From Nitrobacter hamburgensis X14 (GTDB lineage Bacteria > Pseudomonadota > Alphaproteobacteria > Rhizobiales > Xanthobacteraceae), in contig NC_007964.1 in assembly GCF_000013885.1 (NCBI RefSeq), positions 2,280,001-2,344,000 of the forward strand: a DNA stretch of 64,000 nucleotides, read 5' to 3'. The stretch's first letter is position 1. Each line of letters starts with the position of its first letter. Shown here piece after piece: positions 38,347 through 49,046 of this stretch. The notes beneath the pieces were generated by a model. It did not search any database and had not been told where the DNA came from. It saw only the letters and a program-made list of their open reading frames with translations. A program made the translations under genes and the position numbers.

Positions 38347-38361
38347 GTTCCATATTTGTTC
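38347..38361. promoter_or_regulatory. LexA (SOS) box upstream of ssb
   Basis: GTTC-CATATTT-GTTC matches the alphaproteobacterial LexA operator GTTC-N7-GTTC exactly. It is 159 bp upstream of ssb and 225 bp upstream of the porin gene; ssb is the likelier target. The remaining 38189-38585 gap shows nothing else I can name. Confidence 0.7.
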
Positions 38362-38585
38362 TCAAGGCCAGCAGTGCGAACAAAGTGCGGATCGGGCTTA
38401 GTAAAGATTCCACGCTGGTTTCAGATAAATGGGCTTCGGGACGGATCAATTTGGTCCGGAGTGTTGCACTTGAGAGACGGCATTTTGCAACGGCGGGCGG
38501 TATAGTGCCTCACGAATTTCAGACTGCCTATGCAGCGCTCGCGCCTGAGTTTGTTGAAAACAAAGCGGAAATCCGGGGAATCGCA

Positions 38586-39341
38586 ATGAACAAGTTACTG
38601 ATCGGGGTCGTCGGTGCTCTCGCCATTGGCCTCGGCGCCGCGCCGGCCACCGCGGCCGATCTGGCCCCGCGTCCTTATACCAAAGCTCCTCCGATGATCG
38701 CCGCGATCTACGACTGGAGCGGCTTCTATGTCGGCGCGAACGGCGGCTGGGGATCGAGCAGGAGTTGCTGGGACTTAACCGCCCCGGTCGCAGGTGGTTG
38801 CCATGACGCAACCGGCGGCACGATCGGCGGCCAGATCGGCTATCGTTGGCAGTCGAATAATCTGGTGTTCGGCCTTGAAGCCCAGGGCAACTGGGCTGAT
38901 CTGAATGGCCGCAATGTTAGTATCGACTTCTCTCGCTTCACCAACCACAGCCGCCTTGATGCGTTTGGCCTGTTTACCGGCCAGATCGGCTACTCCTGGG
39001 ATGCGACCCTGCTTTACGTGAAGGGCGGCGCCGCGGTGACATCCAACCGCTATCGGAGCGTCGATAACGTATCCGGCCTTCAGGCGGCCGACAGCGTCAA
39101 TGACACGCGCTGGGGCGGCGTGGTCGGCGTCGGCCTCGAATACGGCTTCGCACCGAACTGGTCGCTCGGCTTCGAATACGATCACATCTTCATGGGCAAC
39201 AGCAGCCACACCTTCATCAACAACGGCGTCATTGGTGCCCCTGGTACGACGTTCGGAACCGACAACATTCGTCAGGACGTGGACCTCGTCACCGCGCGCA
39301 TCAACTACCGCTGGGGCGGCCCGGCCATTGCGCGGTACTGA
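38586..39341 (+). CDS. Omp25/RopB-like outer-membrane beta-barrel protein
   Basis: A 251-residue outer-membrane protein. The signal peptide MNKLLIGVVGALAIGLGAAPATA is cleaved before ADLAPRPYTKAPP, the usual mature start of this family in rhizobia. The eight-stranded barrel shows DWSGFYVGANGGWG, IGYRWQSNNLVFGLEAQG and a closing strand ending in aromatic residues (INYRWGGPAIARY). I use ATG 38586, directly before the signal peptide. A strong terminator follows. These proteins are structural and abundant; pore function is not shown. Confidence 0.9.
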   Translation: MNKLLIGVVGALAIGLGAAPATAADLAPRPYTKAPPMIAAIYDWSGFYVGANGGWGSSRSCWDLTAPVAGGCHDATGGTIGGQIGYRWQSNNLVFGLEAQGNWADLNGRNVSIDFSRFTNHSRLDAFGLFTGQIGYSWDATLLYVKGGAAVTSNRYRSVDNVSGLQAADSVNDTRWGGVVGVGLEYGFAPNWSLGFEYDHIFMGNSSHTFINNGVIGAPGTTFGTDNIRQDVDLVTARINYRWGGPAIARY

Positions 39342-39376
39342 TCACCTCTGATCCGAACCTCTCTCGGAAACTACGG

Positions 39377-39405
39377 AAGGCCGGCTTTTTGAGCCGGCCT
39401 TTTTG
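39377..39405 (+). terminator. Rho-independent terminator of the Omp25-like gene
   Basis: A 9-bp stem, AGGCCGGCT/AGCCGGCCT, with a TTTTG loop is followed by TTTTG, 36 nt after the stop codon. The A before and T after extend the stem. Confidence 0.9.
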
Positions 39406-39537
39406 TTTGAGCACCGCCAGTATCGGTGCGCGTTCGCAGGAGACCGCTGCCAAAATTGGCAGCCATGCTGATACGGCCGGACTCCCCTCGCGACGAAATC
39501 GGTGATGATCGCTGACGCCCTCTGGAAATCGTCCGCC

Positions 39538-39552
39538 GTTCTATCTACGTTC
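39538..39552. promoter_or_regulatory. LexA (SOS) box upstream of uvrA
   Basis: GTTC-TATCTAC-GTTC matches the alphaproteobacterial LexA operator exactly and lies 89 bp before the uvrA start codon. uvrA is a classical SOS gene. Confidence 0.8.
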
Positions 39553-39641
39553 CACAGATAGCCACACATGGCGCCAGCCTGGATCTCCCCCGGTACGGCG
39601 CGCCCGAACGCGGCGGGCTTTCGCGCCCGGAAAAGCCTGTC

Positions 39642-42683
<3,042 letters not shown>

Positions 42684-42937
42684 TACCAATCGAGTCTGGG
42701 AATCGATCGGGTAATCGATAAGTAATTTTGGCGATGGCTTGTCTGGATTTGCCGGAAAATCCTGTGTTCGCCTCTCTCCGGTTAGAGTCCCGATTGAGGA
42801 AGGCCGGACATCTTATTAATCTTGTTAGGGAGACTGGACGTCACCTTTGAGCGGCATCAGGAGATTCCGGCAGGCTGAAAGGTGGACCCTTGAAGGGGAG
42901 AATACCCCGATCATGACAATTCCGTAACGCGCATTGT
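42684..42937. other. Intergenic region after uvrA with a long hairpin
   Basis: No gene is visible. A hairpin pairs 42842-42852 (CACCTTTGAGC) with 42874-42884 (GCTGAAAGGTG) with one mismatch, followed by GGGG..CCCC complementarity at 42895-42908. It could be a small RNA or the uvrA 3' end; I recognise no known RNA family. Confidence 0.35.
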
Positions 42938-42962
42938 GGAACTTGCCTCACATCGCCACGTT
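42938..42962 (+). promoter_or_regulatory. EcfG-type general stress promoter (BA14K gene)
   Basis: GGAAC-N16-CGTT matches the EcfG (general stress sigma) promoter consensus of alphaproteobacteria. It lies 53 nt before the start codon at 43016. Confidence 0.65.
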
Positions 42963-43015
42963 GAGGTCGTGGAACAAAGCCTCGGATTTATGAATCACGA
43001 CACGGAGTTGCGAAT

Positions 43016-43534
43016 ATGTTCAATTTCAAACCAGTATTGGCGGCGACCATCATCGCGCTTGCGGTGCCGCTGGCCGCGACATCCCCAAGCTTGGCGCAGG
43101 GAACGCAGGGAACAAAGGCTCAGGGATTCTCCGGCGGTGGCGGCCACGGCGGAGGCGGTCACATAGGTCGCGGGGGCGGTGGCGGAGGCCACATAAGCCG
43201 TGGCGGCGGTTTTGGCGGCGGCGGCCGACATATGGCTGGCGGCGGCTGGCATGGCGGGGGACATCACGGCGGCTGGCGTGGCGGCCATCATCATCGTCAT
43301 TCCGGCGGATTCTATACGGGATTCTATCCCGGCTTCGGTTTCGGGGTCGGCAGTGCGTTCGCCAGTCCCTATTACTACGATGACTCCTACGGATATTATG
43401 ACGATAGTCCGACCGTCGAGGTCGTTCCGAGCAGTGGCGACGACGTCGCCTATTGTCAGCAGCGGTTCAAATCATACGACGTGAGTTCAGGAACCTATCT
43501 CGGTTACGACGGCAAACGCCATCCCTGTCCATGA
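43016..43534 (+). CDS. Secreted Gly/His-rich BA14K-family protein
   Basis: A 172-residue exported protein. A signal peptide (residues 1-28, ending SLAQ) is followed by a Gly/His-rich middle (about 38-100, repeats such as GGGGHGGGGHI). The C-terminal motif YCQQRFKSYDVSSGTYLGYD is followed by GKRHPCP, matching the BA14K family first known from Brucella. The His-rich tract could bind metal, but this is inference. An EcfG-type promoter precedes it and a strong terminator follows, so it is probably a single-gene member of the general stress regulon. Confidence 0.85.
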   Translation: MFNFKPVLAATIIALAVPLAATSPSLAQGTQGTKAQGFSGGGGHGGGGHIGRGGGGGGHISRGGGFGGGGRHMAGGGWHGGGHHGGWRGGHHHRHSGGFYTGFYPGFGFGVGSAFASPYYYDDSYGYYDDSPTVEVVPSSGDDVAYCQQRFKSYDVSSGTYLGYDGKRHPCP

Positions 43535-43581
43535 ACGTTGCCGGGCTTCACTGATTGGCAAGCCCCTGCCCTCAAATCCAG

Positions 43582-43609
43582 GAGCGGTGCCTTTGCGCAC
43601 CGCTCTTTG
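43582..43609 (+). terminator. Rho-independent terminator of the BA14K gene
   Basis: The stem GAGCGGTGC/GCACCGCTC is followed by TTTGTTATTAT, 47 nt after the stop codon. Confidence 0.85.
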
Positions 43610-44342
43610 TTATTATGCTCCTCACACGTGACGCTCGCTGTGATTGGGGCCTCAAGTTATTTTGAAAAATCCGGCGGAATCGGCCGCGACAACGCCGGGA
43701 GAGCGCTGCCGCTCTCTCGCCCGAGCCCGGTCATGCGGCGGCATGCCGTCCGGTGTGGCGAGTCGCGCTTAAAGCAACCCCTCGCGAGCAATAAATAGTT
43801 GTCCTGTGAACAGCGTGCGAAGCTCGTCCGAGGAGTGAATTGGAGGATTCTTTTGCTTGGGAATCCCTGAGGACTCACTGATACTTGGAGCCAATCAAGG
43901 CTCAATCCGTCCCTTGGTTTTCTCGTTTTTCCACCATATTTAGTATTTGATTTAGAAAACAGCACTAATCCTTGACGGGCGCAACGGAGTCGTCCTAGCT
44001 TTGCTCCTGTTCGGCGCGAGTGTGTTTCGGGTCCCCGCCGGTCGCTCCTGAAGGGTTCCAGAATGGTCACTTCGTTAGCCGTTGAGGCAGCGGAGCGTGG
44101 ACGTGTCTGCTCTGAAACCGGGGCTTTCAGGAGCGCCAGAACCGGGTTGGAACGGCTCAAATCGAGGCGTGAGGCGTTGAGTTCAAGGCCCAGCCGAATC
44201 GAAAGGTTCGGGCGGGTCGGACCTACCTCCGGGAAAACAGGGTCGGAACCACCGGCTGAGCTGCGGGCCGCGAAAAGTCCGCGAATGGAAATCGCCGATG
44301 CCGCGCCGAAGCGGTTACGGGCAGTTACGGGGCACGAAAACA
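43610..44342. other. Promoter region and long leader of nrdJ
   Basis: No convincing gene lies here; open frames on both strands have no family character. The nrdJ promoter is probably near 43975-44003 (TTGACG-N17-CTAGCT), which would leave a leader of about 330 nt. Within it a perfect 10-bp inverted repeat pairs 44043-44052 with 44126-44135. I looked for a cobalamin-riboswitch B12 box and found none. Confidence 0.35.
43931..43978 (+). promoter_or_regulatory. Possible tandem NrdR boxes upstream of nrdJ
   Basis: 16-mers at 43931-43946 (CCACCATATTTAGTAT) and 43963-43978 (GCACTAATCCTTGACG) resemble the NrdR box. They are 32 bp apart, about three helical turns, as is usual. The second is weak and overlaps the proposed -35 TTGACG. 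Confidence 0.35.
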
Positions 44343-47300
44343 ATGCGATTCCAACGGCGTTACACCAAAGATGGCCAGTCTCCCTATGCGGAGATCGATT
44401 TCCGGCTGACAACGAGCGAGATCCGCAATCCGGACGGCTCGGTGGTGTTTCGCCTCGAGAACGTGGAAGTGCCGGAGTTCTGGTCGCAGGTGGCTTCCGA
44501 CGTTCTGGCCCAGAAGTATTTCCGCAAGGCGGGCGTCGCGGCGCGCCTGAAGAAGGTCGAGGAAGAGACCGTGCCGTCGTGGCTATGGCGCTCGGTGCCG
44601 GACACCGAGGCGCTCAGCCTGCTGCCCGAAAAAGAGCGCTTCGGCAGCGAACTCTCTTCAAAGCAGGTGTTCGATCGGCTCGCGGGGTGCTGGACCTATT
44701 GGGGCTGGAAAGGCGGCTACTTTTCAAGCGAGGACGACGCCCGCGCCTTCAATGACGAGTTGCGCTACATGCTGGCGCGCCAGATGGTGGCGCCGAACTC
44801 GCCGCAGTGGTTCAACACCGGACTGCATTGGGCCTACGGCGTCGACGGACCCGGCCAGGGCCACTACTACGTCGACTTCAAGACCGGCAAGATGACCAGG
44901 TCGAAGTCGTCCTACGAGCATCCGCAGCCGCACGCCTGCTTCATCCAGGGCATCGAGGACGACCTCGTCAACGAGGGCGGCATCATGGACCTGTGGGTGC
45001 GCGAAGCGCGTCTGTTCAAGTACGGCTCCGGCACTGGCTCGAATTTCTCGCGGCTGCGCGGCGAAGGTGAACGCCTCTCCGGTGGCGGCCGATCCTCCGG
45101 CCTGATGAGCTTCCTCAAGATCGGCGACCGCGCCGCGGGCGCGATCAAGTCGGGCGGCACCACGCGCCGCGCCGCCAAGATGGTGGTGGTCGATGCCGAC
45201 CATCCGGACATCGAGACCTACATCGACTGGAAGGTGAAGGAGGAGCAGAAAGTCGCCGCGCTGGTCACCGGCTCGAAGCTGAACCAGAAGCACCTCAAGG
45301 CCATCATGAAGGCCTGCGTCAACTGCGAGGGCTCGGGCGACGACTGCTTCGATCCAGAGAAGAACCCGGCGCTGCGCCGCGAGATCAAGCTGGCGCGCCG
45401 CGCGCTGGTCAACGACAACGTCATCAAGCGGGTGATCCAGTACGCCCGGCAGGGTTACAAGGACATCGACTTCCCGGTCTACGATACCGACTGGGACTCC
45501 GAGGCCTATCTCACCGTCTCCGGCCAGAACTCCAACAACTCGGTGTCGCTGAGGGACGACTTCCTGCGCGCGGTCGAGACCGACGGCGACTGGAATCTGA
45601 TCGGCCGCACCAACAAGAAAGTGATGAAGACGCTGAAGGCCCGCGATCTCTGGGAGAAGATCGGCTACGCCGCCTGGGCGTCGGCCGATCCCGGCCTGCA
45701 CTTCAACACCACCATGAACGACTGGCACACCTGCAAGGCGTCCGGCGACATCCGCGCGTCGAATCCGTGCTCGGAATACATGTTTCTCGACGATACTGCC
45801 TGCAACCTCGCCTCCGCCAACCTGATCACGTTCTACGACACCGCCTTGAAGCGTTTTGACGTCGATGCCTACGAGCACGTCTGTCGTCTGTGGACCGTCG
45901 TGCTGGAAATCTCGGTGCTGATGGCCCAGTTCCCATCGAAGGCGATCGCGGAACTGTCCTATGAATTCCGCACGCTGGGCCTCGGCTTCGCCAACATCGG
46001 CGGCCTTTTGATGACCATGGGCCTGCCCTATGACAGCAAGGAAGGCCGCGCGCTGTGCGGCGCGCTGACCGCGATCATGACCGGCATCGCCTACAAGACG
46101 TCCGCCGAGATGGCCGGCGAACTCGGCGCCTTCCACGGCTACAAGAAAAACACCGGCCACATGCTGCGCGTGATCCGCAATCACCGCCGCGCCGCGCTCG
46201 GTCAGTCGCACGGCTACGAGGCGCTCGCGGTCAACCCGGTGCCGCTCGACCATGCCTCCTGCCCGCAAGCCGACCTCATCGTCCACGCGACGAAGGCGTG
46301 GGACGATGCGCTCGCGCTCGGCGAACAGCACGGCTACCGCAATGCGCAGGTCACCGTGGTGGCGCCGACCGGCACCATCGGCCTCGTGATGGATTGCGAC
46401 ACCACCGGCATCGAGCCTGACTTCGCGCTGGTGAAATTCAAGAAGCTCGCCGGCGGCGGCTACTGGAAGATCATCAACCGCGCCGTGCCGGAGGCGCTGC
46501 GCGTGCTCGGCTATCGCGAGAGCGAGATCGCCGAGATCGAGGCCTATGCGGTCGGTCACGGCTCGCTGTCCAACGCGCCCGGCATCAACGTCTCCACCTT
46601 GAAAGCTAAAGGCTTCACCGACGAAGCCATTGCCAAGGTGGAAAAGGCGCTGCCGACCGCGTTCGACATCAAGTTCGCCTTCAACAAATGGACGTTTGGC
46701 GAAGACTTCATCCGCGACACGCTCGGCATCGACTCCGAGACCATCGCCTCGCCGACCTTCGACCTGCTCGCGGCGGTCGGCTTCAGCAAGCGTGAAATCG
46801 AAGCCGCCAACGTGCACATCTGCGGCGCGATGACGGTGGAAGGCGCGCCGCACCTCAAGGCCGAGCACTACGCGGTGTTCGACTGCGCCAATCCCTGCGG
46901 CAAGATCGGCAAGCGCTATTTGTCGGTGGAGAGCCACATCCGGATGATGGCGGCGTCGCAACCGTTCATCTCGGGCGCGATCTCGAAAACCATCAACATG
47001 CCGAATGACGCCACGGTGGACGACTGCAAGTCGGCCTATCTTTTGTCCTGGAAGCTCGCGCTGAAAGCTAACGCGCTCTATCGCGACGGCTCGAAGCTCA
47101 GCCAGCCGCTCAACTCGCAGCTCATCAGCGATGACGACGAGGAGGACGACGCGATCGAGACGTTCTATGACAAGCCGATGGCGGCGCGCACCGCGCAGGT
47201 ATCGGAAAGGGTCGTGGAGAAACTGGTCGAGCGCATCGTCGTGCTGCGCGAACGCGAGAAGATGCCGGACCGCCGCAAGGGCTATACCCAGAAGGCGGTC

Positions 47301-48134
47301 GTCGGCGGCCACAAGGTTTACGTCCGCACCGGCGAATACGACGACGGCCGCATTGGCGAGATCTTCATCGACATGCACAAGGAAGGCGCGGCGCTGCGCT
47401 CCTTCATCAACAACTTCGCCATCGCGGTGTCGCTCGGCCTGCAATACGGCGTGCCGCTGGAAGAGTATGTCGACGCCTTCACCTTCACCCGCTTCGAGCC
47501 TGCCGGCCCGGTGCAGGGCAACGACTCCATCAAGTACGCGACGTCGATCCTCGACTATGTGTTCCGCGAACTCGCGGTGAGCTATATGGGCCGCTACGAC
47601 CTCGCCCATGTCGATCCCAGCGAATCCGGTTTCGACGCCATCGGCAAGGGTGTCGCCGAAGGCAAGGAGCCGGAAGGCCAGCAGGCCACCCGTTACGTCT
47701 CCAAGGGCCTGACCCGCTCGCGTACCGACAATCTTGTGGTGATGCGTGGCTCTTCTTCCTCCCCGCTCGGTGGGGAGGGTAGCGCACGAAGCGTCTCTAC
47801 TTCTCCCTCCCCCCTCGCGGGGGAGGATCGAGGTGGGGGGGCCAATGTCACCGCCCTCTCCTCTTCGCGCATGGGCGACACGCTCGAAGGCGCGACCGCG
47901 CTGAAGCAGGAAGCACCGCACGATCTTTCGCCGACTGAACGGCTGAAGCAGCAGCAGAGGAGCAAAGCCGGCGCCCCCGCTCAAGCTGCACCCTCGAAAG
48001 CCGAACGCCGCGCCGAAGCAAAAGCAAAAGGCTACGAAGGCGAGATGTGCTCGGAGTGCGGCAACTTTACACTGGTGCGCAACGGCACCTGCATGAAGTG
48101 CGACACGTGTGGATCGACGACGGGGTGTTCGTGA
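44343..48134 (+). CDS. nrdJ: Vitamin B12-dependent ribonucleotide reductase (class II)
   Basis: A 1263-residue class II ribonucleotide reductase that makes dNTPs using adenosylcobalamin, with or without oxygen. The start is ATG 44343 (MRFQRRYTKDGQSPYAEI). The catalytic barrel shows NPCSEYMFLDDTACNLAS and VVAPTGTIGLVMDCDTTGIE. The C-terminal CSECGNFTLVRNG..CDTCGSTTGCS is the zinc/redox Cys tail. Residues about 1135-1176 are an insertion encoded by palindromic repeat sequence. A Tn7-like element lies 14-18 nt past the stop. Confidence 0.95.
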   Translation: MRFQRRYTKDGQSPYAEIDFRLTTSEIRNPDGSVVFRLENVEVPEFWSQVASDVLAQKYFRKAGVAARLKKVEEETVPSWLWRSVPDTEALSLLPEKERFGSELSSKQVFDRLAGCWTYWGWKGGYFSSEDDARAFNDELRYMLARQMVAPNSPQWFNTGLHWAYGVDGPGQGHYYVDFKTGKMTRSKSSYEHPQPHACFIQGIEDDLVNEGGIMDLWVREARLFKYGSGTGSNFSRLRGEGERLSGGGRSSGLMSFLKIGDRAAGAIKSGGTTRRAAKMVVVDADHPDIETYIDWKVKEEQKVAALVTGSKLNQKHLKAIMKACVNCEGSGDDCFDPEKNPALRREIKLARRALVNDNVIKRVIQYARQGYKDIDFPVYDTDWDSEAYLTVSGQNSNNSVSLRDDFLRAVETDGDWNLIGRTNKKVMKTLKARDLWEKIGYAAWASADPGLHFNTTMNDWHTCKASGDIRASNPCSEYMFLDDTACNLASANLITFYDTALKRFDVDAYEHVCRLWTVVLEISVLMAQFPSKAIAELSYEFRTLGLGFANIGGLLMTMGLPYDSKEGRALCGALTAIMTGIAYKTSAEMAGELGAFHGYKKNTGHMLRVIRNHRRAALGQSHGYEALAVNPVPLDHASCPQADLIVHATKAWDDALALGEQHGYRNAQVTVVAPTGTIGLVMDCDTTGIEPDFALVKFKKLAGGGYWKIINRAVPEALRVLGYRESEIAEIEAYAVGHGSLSNAPGINVSTLKAKGFTDEAIAKVEKALPTAFDIKFAFNKWTFGEDFIRDTLGIDSETIASPTFDLLAAVGFSKREIEAANVHICGAMTVEGAPHLKAEHYAVFDCANPCGKIGKRYLSVESHIRMMAASQPFISGAISKTINMPNDATVDDCKSAYLLSWKLALKANALYRDGSKLSQPLNSQLISDDDEEDDAIETFYDKPMAARTAQVSERVVEKLVERIVVLREREKMPDRRKGYTQKAVVGGHKVYVRTGEYDDGRIGEIFIDMHKEGAALRSFINNFAIAVSLGLQYGVPLEEYVDAFTFTRFEPAGPVQGNDSIKYATSILDYVFRELAVSYMGRYDLAHVDPSESGFDAIGKGVAEGKEPEGQQATRYVSKGLTRSRTDNLVVMRGSSSSPLGGEGSARSVSTSPSPLAGEDRGGGANVTALSSSRMGDTLEGATALKQEAPHDLSPTERLKQQQRSKAGAPAQAAPSKAERRAEAKAKGYEGEMCSECGNFTLVRNGTCMKCDTCGSTTGCS
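47746..47870 (+). repeat. Palindromic repeat inserted in frame within nrdJ
   Basis: Two hairpins, CCTCCCC/GGGGAGG (47758-47764/47772-47778) and CCTCCCCC/GGGGAGG (47806-47813/47820-47826), encode the SPSPLAGE-type peptide common where this intergenic repeat is translated. The nrdJ frame is kept. Confidence 0.7.
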
Positions 48135-48147
48135 GGTAGCTCAATGA

Positions 48148-48152
48148 GTGGA
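48148..48152. repeat. Target site duplication GTGGA, left copy
   Basis: Five bases directly before the left end of the Tn7-like element; the same five follow the right end at 59303-59307. Five bp is the duplication length of the Tn7 family. Confidence 0.85.
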
Positions 48153-48193
48153 TGCAGCGCCAAGCAAAGTACGTCCCCTACAAGTACGTCCCC
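48153..48193 (+). repeat. Left terminal inverted repeat and second TnsB-type site
   Basis: The 28-bp terminal repeat spans 48153-48180 (TGCAGCGCCAA then GCAAAGTACGTCCCCTA). A shortened second copy, CAAGTACGTCCCC, follows at 48181-48193. Repeated sites at the ends are the hallmark of Tn7-type TnsB binding. Confidence 0.8.
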
Positions 48194-48220
48194 GACTTTC
48201 GTAGGGGGTAAGTGAAAAGC

Positions 48221-48260
48221 AAAATGGCTCGACGCGAACAATCAGCGGCGAGCCATTTTT
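48221..48260 (+). terminator. Terminator-like hairpin inside the left end
   Basis: AAAATGGCTCG (48221-48231) pairs with CGAGCCATTTT (48249-48259), followed by T. It may insulate the element from nrdJ read-through. Confidence 0.75.
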
Positions 48261-48305
48261 GATTCAACCGGGGCTCGCACGGCGGATCGAAAGGAGGTGG
48301 AGGCG

Positions 48306-48962
48306 ATGATCATTCATTCGGCAATGCCGTTGCGCACTTTCGACCTTCGCGGCGAGGTCTGCTACGAGGGCGCCCTTGAGCGCTGCTGCTTGGTGGTTGG
48401 CAGGCTGCGGCCGGATATCGTCAAAGTTACTGAGCACCCCCCTGCGGTCACCTACATCGACGATGATGGCCGGAAGCGCCGGCATATTTTCAATTTCCGC
48501 TTCACCACTTCCGACGGCAAGCGTGTGCTTGTGGCAGTCAAGCCGTCCGCGTTGATTGCGATTTCTGGCCTTGACCGCATCCTTGAGCTCATCGCCGCGC
48601 AGATCTCTCCCGCGATGGCCGACTATGTGATGTCCTTCACCGAGAAGAAGCTCTCCCGGATCGATACCTTCAATGTGCAAAACGTCAACATGGCGACCCG
48701 CGATCCCTGTCCCGAGAACGACGAGGTACTCGCCAGGGTCATCCGCAAGATGAGTGGCCAGGTTAGTATTGGCGAACTCGTCGAGAGATCCGGCCTCGAG
48801 GGATATGGCTTTGACGCCGTGGTCCGGGCTCTATTCGCTGGCCAGCTTCGGCTTGTCGAATACTGTATGCTCGACATCGACACGTTGCTTATGCGGGCGC
48901 CGAGACGGAGGGGCGACGCGACGCTGCAGCGCACATCAGCTAGTGCATTAACCAATCGATGA
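48306..48962 (+). CDS. TnsA-like protein, probably catalytically inactive
   Basis: A 218-residue paralogue of the tnsA product encoded at 50317. The two share ALERCC/ILERCC, LRPDIVKV/LRPDVIEV, PPAVTYIDDDGR/QPAVTYVDDTGR, ISPAMADYV/ISPAIADYV and FTEKKLS. Aligned to the active-site triad, it keeps Glu21 (CYEGALE) and Lys79 (AVK), but the Asp is Asn63 (FNF against FDF). ATG 48306 follows a strong AAGGAGGT at 48291-48298. It is the first gene inside the left end. It may be a regulatory or scaffold partner of the active TnsA, or a decaying duplicate. Confidence 0.7.
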   Translation: MIIHSAMPLRTFDLRGEVCYEGALERCCLVVGRLRPDIVKVTEHPPAVTYIDDDGRKRRHIFNFRFTTSDGKRVLVAVKPSALIAISGLDRILELIAAQISPAMADYVMSFTEKKLSRIDTFNVQNVNMATRDPCPENDEVLARVIRKMSGQVSIGELVERSGLEGYGFDAVVRALFAGQLRLVEYCMLDIDTLLMRAPRRRGDATLQRTSASALTNR

Positions 48963-49046
48963 AGGTGAACGAGCCGACAGGGGCAGATCGCATTGAAAGT
49001 TTCACTGTTTCTACCATTTCATTGAAAAGTGATTTTGGAGAAACAG

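Noticed and set aside
43610..44342. Cobalamin riboswitch upstream of nrdJ
   Set aside because: No B12 box or GCCACTG-like core is present in the leader, although long-range pairing exists.
43657..44412. A 251-codon minus-strand frame before nrdJ
   Set aside because: No family resemblance. It overlaps the proposed promoter and runs into nrdJ, so it is most likely chance.
44724..47984. A 1086-codon open frame on the minus strand across nrdJ
   Set aside because: It is the shadow frame of a high-GC gene. Its translation is Arg/His/Val-rich with no family character, while the plus strand encodes an intact NrdJ.
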